Assembly: GCF_000421165.1 (NCBI RefSeq)
Contig: NZ_ATWI01000009.1
Coordinates: 248,001 to 312,000, forward strand
Source of the DNA: Marinobacter daepoensis DSM 16072
GTDB lineage: Bacteria; Pseudomonadota; Gammaproteobacteria; Pseudomonadales; Oleiphilaceae
Length of the DNA stretch: 64,000 bases
Reading direction: 5' to 3'
This document shows positions 28,187-35,477 of this stretch, one piece after another (within the stretch, counting starts at the first letter, position 1; the number at the start of each line of letters is the position of its first letter). The translations under genes were made by a program, and so were the position numbers. Below the pieces are notes generated by a model, which did not search any database, was not told where the DNA came from, and worked only from the letters and a program-made list of their open reading frames with translations.

Positions 28187-28202
28187 TGGCACGTTTTGCG
28201 CT
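28187..28202 (+). promoter_or_regulatory. Candidate sigma-54 promoter for the receiver-phosphatase operon
   Basis: TGGCACG at 28187-28193 is a perfect -24 element and is followed by GC at 28200-28201 at the diagnostic GG-N10-GC spacing; the two bases before that GC deviate from the TTGC consensus. Transcription would start near 28213, about 65 bases before the ATG at 28278. A GC-rich hairpin (GGGGCG-AAG-CGCCCC, 28229-28243) would lie in the leader. Confidence 0.5.
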
Positions 28203-28277
28203 TTAACCCGCCCACATCCAAAAGGAAAGGGGCGAAGCGCCCCGGAATCTTCACTTCAATCCAGCAGGAGACAGGCG

Positions 28278-29558
28278 ATGACTCTGGATACAGCTCCATC
28301 AGCGGGCACTCATCAAAAGACGATTCTGGTGGTTGAAGATAATCACTCTGAACGGCTCCGACTTGCTGCCATTATCACCAGGCTTGGCTACAGCGTGGTG
28401 GAAGCGGAGGACGGGATGGAGGCTTTGCGCATCGTTGAGTCCCAGCTTATAGACCTGGTCATCAGCGATTGGCGCATGCCGAATATGACCGGCTTTGAGC
28501 TTTGCCAGAACATTAAAAGCGACTGGCAGTGCCCGCCCTACTTCATTCTGCTGACGGGACAAAACAGTATTCTGGATCTGGCAGCCGCAATGGATGCCGG
28601 CGCCGATGACTTTATTGCCAAACCCTTTGCAGCAGAGGAATTGAGAGCCCGCATCAGTGCCGGACTAAGAATCATCGACAGCCGACAGCAGTTGTCCTCT
28701 CTCAACACGGAACTCCTTAGCTCACTGGCAAACGAAACCAACCGCCTGGATCAGCTGAGGACCGACCTTGCTGCAGCGGAGAGCCTGCAACGCTCAGTGC
28801 TGCCTGGCGCACAACAGCTGCCAGCCGGACTGAACTTATTACAGTACTTCCGGGGCGCTACAGGGGTCAACGGTGACGCTTACAACGTAATCCCCCTTCA
28901 AGGCAGTGTTGTTTGTTTTTATCTGATCGACATCTCGGGACACGGTGTTCGATCCGCAATGTTGTCTTTCTATGCAACCCAGTTGTTATCAAGCCGGATG
29001 CTAATACGCCATAAATCTGGCGTTGACTCCTGGCATCCCGAGAGCCCCAGCCAATTGGTTTCACGTCTTAACACCATGTTCCTTAAGCAATTTGAGGGGC
29101 GGGACTACCTCACAATGATCTATGGAACACTGGACGTTCAAACCGGCAAAGGGCTTTTATGCCAGGCCGGGCATCCAGCCCCGGTGATTTACTCAACCTG
29201 GCCAGGCCGGGAGAAAAAACGAGCGTTAAACGGGGGTGGGTTTCCCGTGGGAATTCTTGAAGAAGCTGTATTCCGGGACCAGCCATTCGAGCTGGGCACC
29301 GACGAACGACTGATCATTTCCTCCGATGGCTTACTGGATTGCGTTCAGAAGACTGGAGCGCCGCTCTCACTGGCCGACATCTCCGAGCTTCTCGACAAGA
29401 TAAGGGCCTCAGGCCCTGACAGGCTTCAGGCTCGACTGGAAAACGCGCTGGACCAGCTTATCCAGCCTCAAGAGCCGGTAGATGACATTTCCATTTTGAT
29501 CATGGAGCGCTCTGCACACCGTCAACCCCCGCGCAGAGACCAAGAAATTGGAACGTAA
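28278..29558 (+). CDS. Response regulator with PP2C-type (RsbU/SpoIIE) phosphatase output
   Basis: Cytoplasmic protein of 426 residues. A receiver domain (about 14-130) has Asp64 in ISDWRMPNMTG and Lys in IAKPFAAEE. A helical linker (LNTELLSSLANETNRLDQLRTDLAAAES) leads to a PPM/SpoIIE phosphatase domain (about 190-415) with metal-site acidic residues in GVNGDAYNV and YLIDISGHGVRSAM, and the late DDISILIM. Such proteins dephosphorylate a STAS anti-anti-sigma factor on signal; the STAS gene is next in line. Unlike SypE or HsbR, no RsbW-type kinase domain is fused. The start is ATG 28278, with AGGAG seven bases upstream. It is divergent from the kinase operon, from which it probably receives phosphate or transcriptional control. 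Confidence 0.91.
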   Translation: MTLDTAPSAGTHQKTILVVEDNHSERLRLAAIITRLGYSVVEAEDGMEALRIVESQLIDLVISDWRMPNMTGFELCQNIKSDWQCPPYFILLTGQNSILDLAAAMDAGADDFIAKPFAAEELRARISAGLRIIDSRQQLSSLNTELLSSLANETNRLDQLRTDLAAAESLQRSVLPGAQQLPAGLNLLQYFRGATGVNGDAYNVIPLQGSVVCFYLIDISGHGVRSAMLSFYATQLLSSRMLIRHKSGVDSWHPESPSQLVSRLNTMFLKQFEGRDYLTMIYGTLDVQTGKGLLCQAGHPAPVIYSTWPGREKKRALNGGGFPVGILEEAVFRDQPFELGTDERLIISSDGLLDCVQKTGAPLSLADISELLDKIRASGPDRLQARLENALDQLIQPQEPVDDISILIMERSAHRQPPRRDQEIGT

Positions 29559-29642
29559 GGCACTATGACAAATTGTTGAACAGGCGTTTTCGAGTGCTCA
29601 GAGCGCCTTGAAATGCCGGACAATCGACAAAGGTAACGAATC

Positions 29643-30095
29643 ATGACGGCCTCTAACAGGAAGAACACTCAACGCCAAAACTCCGTTCTCAGTGAAGGCA
29701 TCGGTACGATGAATTCAATGGACCTCAGCACTGCCACCTCACAGCTAACGAATACGGTGTCATTGTTCACCATGCCAGAAAAGGTCGTGTTGAAAAACGC
29801 GGACTTGATTCGGGGGCAGTTAATGGCTGAAATCGAACGAGGCGCGCTTCACTGGACGATCGATCTTCGACTCACCCAGCGAATGGATTTCAGTGGACTT
29901 GTCGTCCTGATTGCCGTCTGGAAGAGAGTTGAGAAGCTGGGTGGAACGATGGTGCTTGTTGAGCCCACGTCTGCGGTGAAGGCACTCCTTGAGTCCAGCA
30001 GGCTTTACGAACTGTTCGAAGTTTATGAGGACATCAACGCTGCGACCGAGTACGTAAAGCGCCAATCACCTCGGGACGGAGCCCGATCATGCTAA
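29643..30095 (+). CDS. STAS-domain anti-anti-sigma factor
   Basis: Protein of 150 residues, similar in role to SpoIIAA, RsbV, SypA or HsbA. The STAS fold is seen from about residue 40: FTMPEKVVLKNADLIRGQL, then WTIDLRLTQRMDFSGLVVLIAV, where the Ser of the D-F-S-G loop is the expected phosphorylation site, and GTMVLVEPTSAVKALLESSRL. It is the second gene of the operon with the receiver-PP2C phosphatase, which should remove phosphate from that Ser. The start could be ATG 29643 or ATG 29709; the later one follows GAAGG and gives a more normal STAS length. No partner kinase or anti-sigma factor is coded in the window. Confidence 0.88.
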   Translation: MTASNRKNTQRQNSVLSEGIGTMNSMDLSTATSQLTNTVSLFTMPEKVVLKNADLIRGQLMAEIERGALHWTIDLRLTQRMDFSGLVVLIAVWKRVEKLGGTMVLVEPTSAVKALLESSRLYELFEVYEDINAATEYVKRQSPRDGARSC

Positions 30096-30211
30096 ACCCC
30101 CGCTTCCGCCAAGAACGCTTTATCATCCAAGTCAACGAATGGGGAGCGGGGTTCTCAGAACTATCGGGGGGCTGGGCAAAGAGTGTGCTTTCGGGAAGGT
30201 TTGCCCGCTAG
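30089..30211 (+). CDS. Possible 40-codon gene overlapping the STAS gene
   Basis: ATG 30089 overlaps the last seven bases of the STAS gene and has GGACGGAG with seven-base spacing upstream. The frame reads MLNPRFRQERFIIQVNEWG and ends GRFAR at TAG 30211. It is a basic, soluble-looking peptide with no family I know. Overlap and ribosome-binding site favour translation as a third cistron; it may equally be chance. Confidence 0.3.
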   Translation: MLNPRFRQERFIIQVNEWGAGFSELSGGWAKSVLSGRFAR

Positions 30212-30228
30212 TAGCCTTGAGCCCACGC

Positions 30229-30534
30229 CTACAACGCCTGATGCAGCAGATCCAGCTGGGATTCCCCAACCAACGTCCGCTCCCGCTCAAAGATCAACCA
30301 CATTCTGACCCGGCTCTCCACCTGGCGCCGATTTCGGCAAACCCATGTGTAACGGCCTTTGTTGTCAGCCACGCATTCCATCTGGGCCCCGTGCTTCCGG
30401 GCGGTCGCCATATGGCGCTTGAACGTTCGGTCAGGCATGTCGGAAAAACGTTTTCGAAGCTGATCGGAGGTCAGTTTTTCATTATCAAGTACAGCAACAA
30501 TCAGTTCGAGAGTGGTCTTAAAATCGCGGTACAT
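30229..30534 (-). CDS. Small basic protein of unknown function, possibly DNA-binding
   Basis: I do not recognise a family. The 101-residue product begins MYRDFKTTLELIVAVLDNEK and continues with LTSDQLRKRFSDMPDRTFKRHM, which has the look of a helix-turn-helix with a basic recognition helix. A beta-hairpin-like segment (GAQMECVADNKGRYTWVC) follows, then a Leu-rich end (SQLDLLHQAL). ATG 30534 is chosen because composition is protein-like only from there; the frame continues upstream through the palindromic repeats. Those repeats (30554-30741) form the whole upstream region, so an autoregulatory link is an obvious guess. It faces the STAS operon's 3' end. Confidence 0.6.
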   Translation of the reverse strand: MYRDFKTTLELIVAVLDNEKLTSDQLRKRFSDMPDRTFKRHMATARKHGAQMECVADNKGRYTWVCRNRRQVESRVRMWLIFERERTLVGESQLDLLHQAL

Positions 30535-30553
30535 AAGTGCTCTGATGGTTCGA

Positions 30554-30741
30554 TGCCAGTTTTTGGCACAAGGGTGTCCCCGTGCCAGAAGCTGGCATGC
30601 GACAGAGAGGCGGCCCTGATCGGCGGCGCATCCCAATCAATTCGGCTTGAGGCGGGCAATTATAGCCATGCCACCAGATGGCACAAGCCTGAAGGTGTGC
30701 CAGCAACTGGCTCGACCTCCTTGCCGTGCCACAAGCTGGCA
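30554..30741. repeat. Array of TGCCA-N5-TGGCA palindromes, mostly at 29-bp period
   Basis: Palindromes start at 30554, 30583, 30669, 30698 and 30727. Each is TGCCA, five variable bases, then TGGCA (the fourth ends TGGCT). Three of the four start-to-start distances are exactly 29; the other is 86, about three periods, and holds a decayed copy near 30612 (GGCCC-N4-CGGCG). The array fills the gap between the 3' end of csaA and the start of the small gene at 30534. Spacers are dissimilar and too short for CRISPR. It looks like a multi-site operator. Confidence 0.8.
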
Positions 30742-30746
30742 CTGCG

Positions 30747-31079
30747 TTACACAAGCCTCAAACCGTCTGCCACTCTCGAATCTGGCCCCACCAGTACAAC
30801 ACCCCCCTTTTCCGTTTTGACGCCGGTGACAAGGCACTCCGACATGAATGGACCTATCTGCTTGGGCGGGAAATTGGTGACAGCCAGCACCTGCCGGCCA
30901 ATAAGATCTTGCTTGCTGTATAGCGTTGTAATCTGCGCGCTGGATTTCCGAATCCCCATAGTTTCGCCAAAATCGATCTTCAGTTTATAAGCCGGGTTCC
31001 GGGCTTCCGGAAACTCCTCAACGTCAATAACTGTCCCTACCCTCAGCTCAACGTTCTCAAATTCATCCCAGGTAATCAC
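30747..31079 (-). CDS. csaA: tRNA-binding-domain protein CsaA
   Basis: Small dimeric OB-fold protein of 110 residues from the tRNA-binding (Trbp111/CsaA) family, described as having export-related chaperone activity in Bacillus. Typical features: FENVELRVGTVIDVEEFPEARNP, PAYKLKIDFGE, SAQITTLYS, VTNFPPKQIGPFMSECLV and the end VVLVGPDSRVADGLRLV. The start is GTG 31079 after a GGGGGA sequence. The role in proteobacteria is not settled. The gene stands alone, with the palindromic array only five bases beyond its stop codon. Confidence 0.92.
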   Translation of the reverse strand: MITWDEFENVELRVGTVIDVEEFPEARNPAYKLKIDFGETMGIRKSSAQITTLYSKQDLIGRQVLAVTNFPPKQIGPFMSECLVTGVKTEKGGVVLVGPDSRVADGLRLV

Positions 31080-31210
31080 GCTCTGTCCCCCTGCTCTGCA
31101 CCTTTGAGTGGCGCACTTAATGGCTACAAATTGACGGGCGCACCCGGCGCCTTATCCCGAGAGAGAGAATAGATAGAAACGCCATTCAAGACTTTCCGTT
31201 TACGGTGGAA

Positions 31211-31960
31211 TTATTTCGATTTTCGGCGGAAATGGCTGGGCGCCTTGCCAAAATGGTTCCGGAAGCGATCACTAAACGACGAAAGTGATTGATAGCCAAC
31301 GGCATCGGCTACCCGCTGCATGCTCATACCGGACTGCTCCAGCAAACGCCAGGCTTCTTTCATTCGCAACTCGGTCAGGTATTGATGAGGTGTCATGCCA
31401 ACCTGGGCGCGAAACAGGTCGTTCAGTTGCCGAACGCTGAGGTTTGCAATGCCAGCCAGTGATTTTCCTGTCACCGGCTGACGGAAATGCTCATCTATAA
31501 ATTGCTTGGCCGCTAACACCCGGCGGTCAAGTTTCAAGGCGCCTCCGTGACGTTCCTGAAGCAATTGAATGAGCAACAACAACATTTGCTGCTGCGTATA
31601 TACCGTGCCATTGCCCATCTGGTGGTGCAGAAACTGAACATAGTGGAGCATCGCCCGGTCAAGCTCGACAAAACAGGGAAGTCTTTCCAGCGCCGGGGCC
31701 AGCCCCTCCGGAACATCAGCAACCAGAAAGCGGTTCTCTGTATTTGCAAGGAAGCCGTGGCCTCGGCCCGCTGGAATAATCGCAGCGTTACGATGTGCCA
31801 CTTCGCCTTCCTGAGCATCTACGGAAAGCGCCAGAGCGCCAGCCAGGGGGAGGACAATCTGATGATGGCTGTGGGTGTGTTGTTTTACTTCATCATCGTA
31901 GGTTCGAAGATGCAGTGAGATGGCTGAATCTGGCATTCCCTGAGTATACTGCGACGACAC
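31211..31960 (-). CDS. AraC-family transcriptional regulator with cupin sensor domain
   Basis: Regulator of up to 249 residues. The N-terminal half is a cupin (HTHSHHQIVLPLAGALALS, AAIIPAGRGHGFLANTENRF) that may bind a small ligand or metal through its histidines. The C-terminal 100 residues hold two helix-turn-helices: GKSLAGIANLSVRQLNDLFRA and MQRVADAVGYQSLSSFSDRF, followed by the AraC signature FGKAPSHFRRK. The start may be GTG 31960 or ATG 31936; neither has a strong ribosome-binding site. It lies 86 bases downstream of ccoG on the same strand, but no target is evident. Confidence 0.88.
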   Translation of the reverse strand: MSSQYTQGMPDSAISLHLRTYDDEVKQHTHSHHQIVLPLAGALALSVDAQEGEVAHRNAAIIPAGRGHGFLANTENRFLVADVPEGLAPALERLPCFVELDRAMLHYVQFLHHQMGNGTVYTQQQMLLLLIQLLQERHGGALKLDRRVLAAKQFIDEHFRQPVTGKSLAGIANLSVRQLNDLFRAQVGMTPHQYLTELRMKEAWRLLEQSGMSMQRVADAVGYQSLSSFSDRFRNHFGKAPSHFRRKSK

Positions 31961-32046
31961 TCATCATCAAATCCGTAGATTGACTGCCGGCGTTACAAGT
32001 ATCCGGGAGGACGCCTGCGCGCCAACTCCCGCTTTCTACCCGATCT

Positions 32047-33450
32047 TTATCGAGCCGGGCCGGATGCAGGCCCCACGAACGTGGTTTTCTCGGCAACCGT
32101 CTCGCCAGCTCCATCCAGCGAACGGATCTGAACGCGGATATCAACACGGTTGCCGGAAAGGGTTTCCGGATCGTAGGCCACTGATATCGGTACTTCCGCC
32201 TTTTCTCCCGCCGCCAGCGCAACGCCATCCGGGCCCTGGATGGTGGAGCGCCCCGGGCCTGCGACGTCGATGACCAGATGGCGCGCGCTACTGCTTTTGT
32301 TTCGAACTTTAATCAGGTAACTATTCTCGATCTGCCCTGACGACGTGAAGCGGTACATGCCCCGGTCTCTCTCGACATCCAGCGTAATCAAAGGGCGTGA
32401 CGCCACGCCCCAGGAGAATAGCCCGATCATCAGGATCAACAGCAAAAAGTAGCCAATCAGCCTTGGCCTCAGGATGCGGGATTCGCCCCCATCCAGTTCG
32501 CGCTCACTCGCATAGCGAATCAGGCCACGGTCGTACCCCATTTTATCCATGATGGAATCACAGGCATCGATGCATGCGGCACAACCGATACACTCCATTT
32601 GCAGGCCATCCCGTATGTCAATGCCGGTCGGGCAAACCTGCACGCAAAGTTGGCAATCGATGCAGTCGCCCAGGCCCGTCGCAGAGGGTTTCTGATCTTT
32701 GCGGCGCGACCCTCGGGGGTCACCACGTTCGGCATCGTAGGTGATCACCAGAGAATCGGCATCGACCATAGATGACTGAAAGCGACCGTAAGGGCACATG
32801 TGGAAGCAGACCTTTTCCCTCAGCCACCCCGCGTTAAGGTAGGTCGCTGCGGTGAAGAAAAACACCCAGAAAGCGGCCCACCCAGAGGCTTCCAGAAGTG
32901 CGATATCGACGACCAGATCCCGAATGGGCGTAAAATAGCCAACAAACGTCACAGCTGTCAGCAGGCTGATGAGTAGCCAGAGGCCGTGTTTAGCGGTGCG
33001 GCGCCCAAACTTATGAAAACTCAGCGGCGCATTGTCCAGCTTGATGCGCTTTGAGCGGTCTCCCTCCGTAACCCGCTCTGCCCACAGAAAAAGCCAGGTC
33101 CAGACACTTTGAGGGCACGTATACCCACACCATACCCTGCCAGCAAGAACCGTTATGAAAAACAGCCCAAAAGCACAAATCAACAAAATGGCAGAGAGAA
33201 GAATGAGATCTTCAGGCCAGAATGTGGCTGCAAAAATGTGGAATTCTTTGCCGGAGAGATCCCAGAGAACGGCCTGTCGTCCGCCCCAGTTCAGCCACGC
33301 AACCCCGAAGTAAAGTGCAAACAGCACCGCGCCACCGGCCATCCTGAGGCGCCGGAAGAAGCCGGTGAAATAGCGAGGTTGTATTTTAGGTTTGGCATGA
33401 GCGCCAGGCGCACAGGCATCTATCTGTTTCGCGGAGATTAGTTGGGTCAC
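32047..33450 (-). CDS. ccoG: Cytochrome c oxidase accessory protein CcoG (RdxA/FixG)
   Basis: Membrane iron-sulfur protein of 467 residues, linked to copper reduction and assembly of cbb3 oxidase. Several helices occupy the N-terminal half. WCGYTCPQSVW and VCFHMCPYGRFQ match the membrane cysteine motifs, and two ferredoxin-type clusters follow: CIDCQLCVQVCPTGID and CIGCAACIDACDSIMDK. The C-terminal part is the periplasmic immunoglobulin-like FixG_C domain (VRNKSSSARHLVIDVAGPG). The ccoNOPQ and ccoS/ccoI genes are not in the window, so the gene is detached from its usual cluster, though copper genes lie 10 kb away. Confidence 0.93.
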   Translation of the reverse strand: MTQLISAKQIDACAPGAHAKPKIQPRYFTGFFRRLRMAGGAVLFALYFGVAWLNWGGRQAVLWDLSGKEFHIFAATFWPEDLILLSAILLICAFGLFFITVLAGRVWCGYTCPQSVWTWLFLWAERVTEGDRSKRIKLDNAPLSFHKFGRRTAKHGLWLLISLLTAVTFVGYFTPIRDLVVDIALLEASGWAAFWVFFFTAATYLNAGWLREKVCFHMCPYGRFQSSMVDADSLVITYDAERGDPRGSRRKDQKPSATGLGDCIDCQLCVQVCPTGIDIRDGLQMECIGCAACIDACDSIMDKMGYDRGLIRYASERELDGGESRILRPRLIGYFLLLILMIGLFSWGVASRPLITLDVERDRGMYRFTSSGQIENSYLIKVRNKSSSARHLVIDVAGPGRSTIQGPDGVALAAGEKAEVPISVAYDPETLSGNRVDIRVQIRSLDGAGETVAEKTTFVGPASGPAR

Positions 33451-33561
33451 TGCGGCTCACCTTGCCATTGGCTTAAAGACGAATGGCGGCAGAATAGGAT
33501 TTTAGAGCCGTGAGGGGCAGGACCAACTTTTTAAGATTTAATGGGTACAGATCTTCGGGGT

Positions 33562-34956
33562 TCAGCAAACAAGCTGAGACAGCTTCGCCAGCGCCGTCAG
33601 TCTTTGTTCATTCCAGGGATGGGCAAAGCTGATCCTCAGGCAATTCGAGAATTGTCCGGAAACTGAAAAAAGGTTACCCGGAGTGATGACAATGCCTGCT
33701 TCCAGGGCCTGGCCATAAAGTGCCAGCGTGTCGACATGCTTCGGAAGCTCTGCCCACAGCGCGAGCCCCCCCTGGGGCGCAGTTGCTCGCAGCGTTGTGC
33801 CCCACAACGCAAGTTCATCAAGCAACTGGTTGCGCTGCAGTTGCAAGCGTTGCCGATGCTGCTTGAGGAAGGCGGCGTAGCCGCCATCAGCGCAAAACTC
33901 TGCCACACCCTCCTGCACAAAGCGACTCCCGGCGAGCTGAGAGGTCAGCTTTAACTGAACAATATCTTTATGCCATCGCCCCCCGCAAACCCAGCCAAGG
34001 CGGAGGTCCCGTGAGAGCATTTTCGAAAAAGAGCTGCAGTGAATGACCCGCTCGGAAGCGTCCATCGCCTTGAGAGTATCCGGCACCGACAGCCAGCCGG
34101 ACTCGCCATAGATATCATCTTCAATAACCGCCAGGTCATGGCGCTCGGCAAGCTCCAGCAAGTGCTGGCGAGCTTCCGGGGGCATCAAGGCGCCAGTGGG
34201 TGTGGCATACGACGGCGAAACCACGCAAGCTTTGACATTCCACGACGCCAACGTTTGCTCCAGGGCGCTTAGATCCATCCCGGTAGCAGGTGACGCGGGA
34301 ATCTCCACCGCTTTCAGCCCCAGCTGTTCCAGTAGCTGTAGTACGCCATAGAACCCCGGAGCCTCGACCGCGACCACATCCCCCCTCTGACACGTTACCA
34401 TGAGTGCCAGAAACAGGGCCTGCTGGCAGCCAGAGGTGATGCAAAAGTCTGAGGCTTCCGCTCCCCAGCCCCGCTTTACGAAGCGAAGCGCCAGCTGGTG
34501 TCTCAGCGCGGGGTTGCCTGCGGGCTCATCGTAGTATTGGAAGCTGCCTCGCTGGCGACGTAAGGCTCGCCCGATGGAGCGGTTTAGCTGGACGATTCCT
34601 GCAGGCACCTCATCCTGTAACAGGTCTGGAAGCAGGTCGAACGCCGCACTTCGCGTCATGATGTCCTGAAAGATCTGGCTGACCGAGACGGGCCGGGGTT
34701 CATCCAGTGCAGAGACCTGTTGAGGTGCATCAAATTCACGTGGCGGAATGGAGACAAAGAACCCGCTTCGTTCGCGGGCTTCAACAAGCCCCCGGGCTTC
34801 GAGTCTCTGAAGAGCATGCTGAACCGTGACCTTGGCAAGGCTATGTTCCTGACATAGTGCCCGGATTGATGGCAGGCGTTCCCCCGGCCGCCAGCGCCCA
34901 CTGCCTATTCCGCTTTCAAGCGTCTGCTCCAGGATCTGATATCTGGGTAATGCCAC
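33562..34956 (-). CDS. MocR-type GntR regulator with aminotransferase domain
   Basis: PLP-dependent regulator or aminotransferase of 464 residues. The N-terminal winged helix (GERLPSIRALCQEHSLAKVTVQHALQ) is GntR-type. The fold-type I aminotransferase domain follows, with the PLP Asp in VIEDDIYGE, the Schiff-base Lys in HCSSFSKMLSRDLRLGW, and the TSGCQQALFLAL phosphate loop. MocR proteins control vitamin B6, GABA or taurine genes, usually neighbours; here the neighbours give no clear target. GTG 34956 is the start used. It lies 26 bases downstream of the membrane methyltransferase gene. Confidence 0.9.
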   Translation of the reverse strand: MALPRYQILEQTLESGIGSGRWRPGERLPSIRALCQEHSLAKVTVQHALQRLEARGLVEARERSGFFVSIPPREFDAPQQVSALDEPRPVSVSQIFQDIMTRSAAFDLLPDLLQDEVPAGIVQLNRSIGRALRRQRGSFQYYDEPAGNPALRHQLALRFVKRGWGAEASDFCITSGCQQALFLALMVTCQRGDVVAVEAPGFYGVLQLLEQLGLKAVEIPASPATGMDLSALEQTLASWNVKACVVSPSYATPTGALMPPEARQHLLELAERHDLAVIEDDIYGESGWLSVPDTLKAMDASERVIHCSSFSKMLSRDLRLGWVCGGRWHKDIVQLKLTSQLAGSRFVQEGVAEFCADGGYAAFLKQHRQRLQLQRNQLLDELALWGTTLRATAPQGGLALWAELPKHVDTLALYGQALEAGIVITPGNLFSVSGQFSNCLRISFAHPWNEQRLTALAKLSQLVC

Positions 34957-34982
34957 TGTCGCTCACCAAAGAAACGAATGCT

Positions 34983-35456
34983 CTACAACCAGCGCCCTAC
35001 TTCAGACGTATAGCGGGAATATGCGCCTCCAAAGAGGGCCTGCATATGCCGCTCTTCCGGTTTGATCTGAAACCGGTTCATGTAAAGCACAAAAAGAGGA
35101 AGCAGCAGGGCCGCAAACACACTGCCAAGAAAAAGCCCCCAACCGACAAGCATCAGTAAAAATCCGAGGTACATCGGATTCCTTGTGTAACGGTAGACCC
35201 CTCTGACGACCAGGTTCCGGGATTGCTCCGGGGTTCGCGGGTCCACGGTGGTGCCTGCCGCACGAAACGCCATCACGCCGAGCAGAGCAACAACAGCTCC
35301 CACCAGAAACGTCGTGCCACTCAGCGCCATGCGGCCCGGGATGACAAAGTAGCCCACCGGAAGCAGTCGGGAAACGGCCCACATTCCGGTTCCGAAGAGA
35401 ATCATCAGAGCCAGTGGTGGTATTTTCAGTTCAAGTGTTTTCACGCCTGATATCAT
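34983..35456 (-). CDS. Isoprenylcysteine carboxyl-methyltransferase-family membrane protein
   Basis: Small inner-membrane protein of about 157 residues with four to five helices. The family end block is clear: GVYRYTRNPMYLGFLLMLVGW, with the SAM-binding RYTRNPMY motif, and KPEERHMQALFGGAYSRYTSEVGRWL. Bacterial members methylate unknown substrates, often annotated simply as isoprenylcysteine carboxylmethyltransferase family; prenylated protein substrates are not expected. ATG 35456 is chosen over the frame opening at 35474, but both have weak ribosome-binding sites. It closely follows mqo (stop at 35478). Confidence 0.87.
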   Translation of the reverse strand: MISGVKTLELKIPPLALMILFGTGMWAVSRLLPVGYFVIPGRMALSGTTFLVGAVVALLGVMAFRAAGTTVDPRTPEQSRNLVVRGVYRYTRNPMYLGFLLMLVGWGLFLGSVFAALLLPLFVLYMNRFQIKPEERHMQALFGGAYSRYTSEVGRWL

Positions 35457-35477
35457 CCCGTGTGGGCAGATCAACCA

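Noticed and set aside
28213..28277. Qrr-like small RNA from the sigma-54 promoter
   Set aside because: LuxO systems drive Qrr RNAs, but the transcript here would reach a protein-coding start within 65 bases. The GC hairpin at 28229-28243 has no T-run.
30583..30597. Sigma-54 promoters formed by the TGGCA arms of the array
   Set aside because: The TGGCA arms are not followed by GC at the GG-N10-GC spacing with a TTGC-like element, so they are not sigma-54 promoters.
30554..30741. CRISPR array
   Set aside because: The repeating part is a 15-bp palindrome whose centre varies, the gaps are about 14 bases, one period is irregular, and no cas gene is near.
30139..30990. Plus-strand open frame of 283 codons
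   Set aside because: It runs antisense through the small HTH-like gene, the palindromic array and csaA, and its product has no family features.
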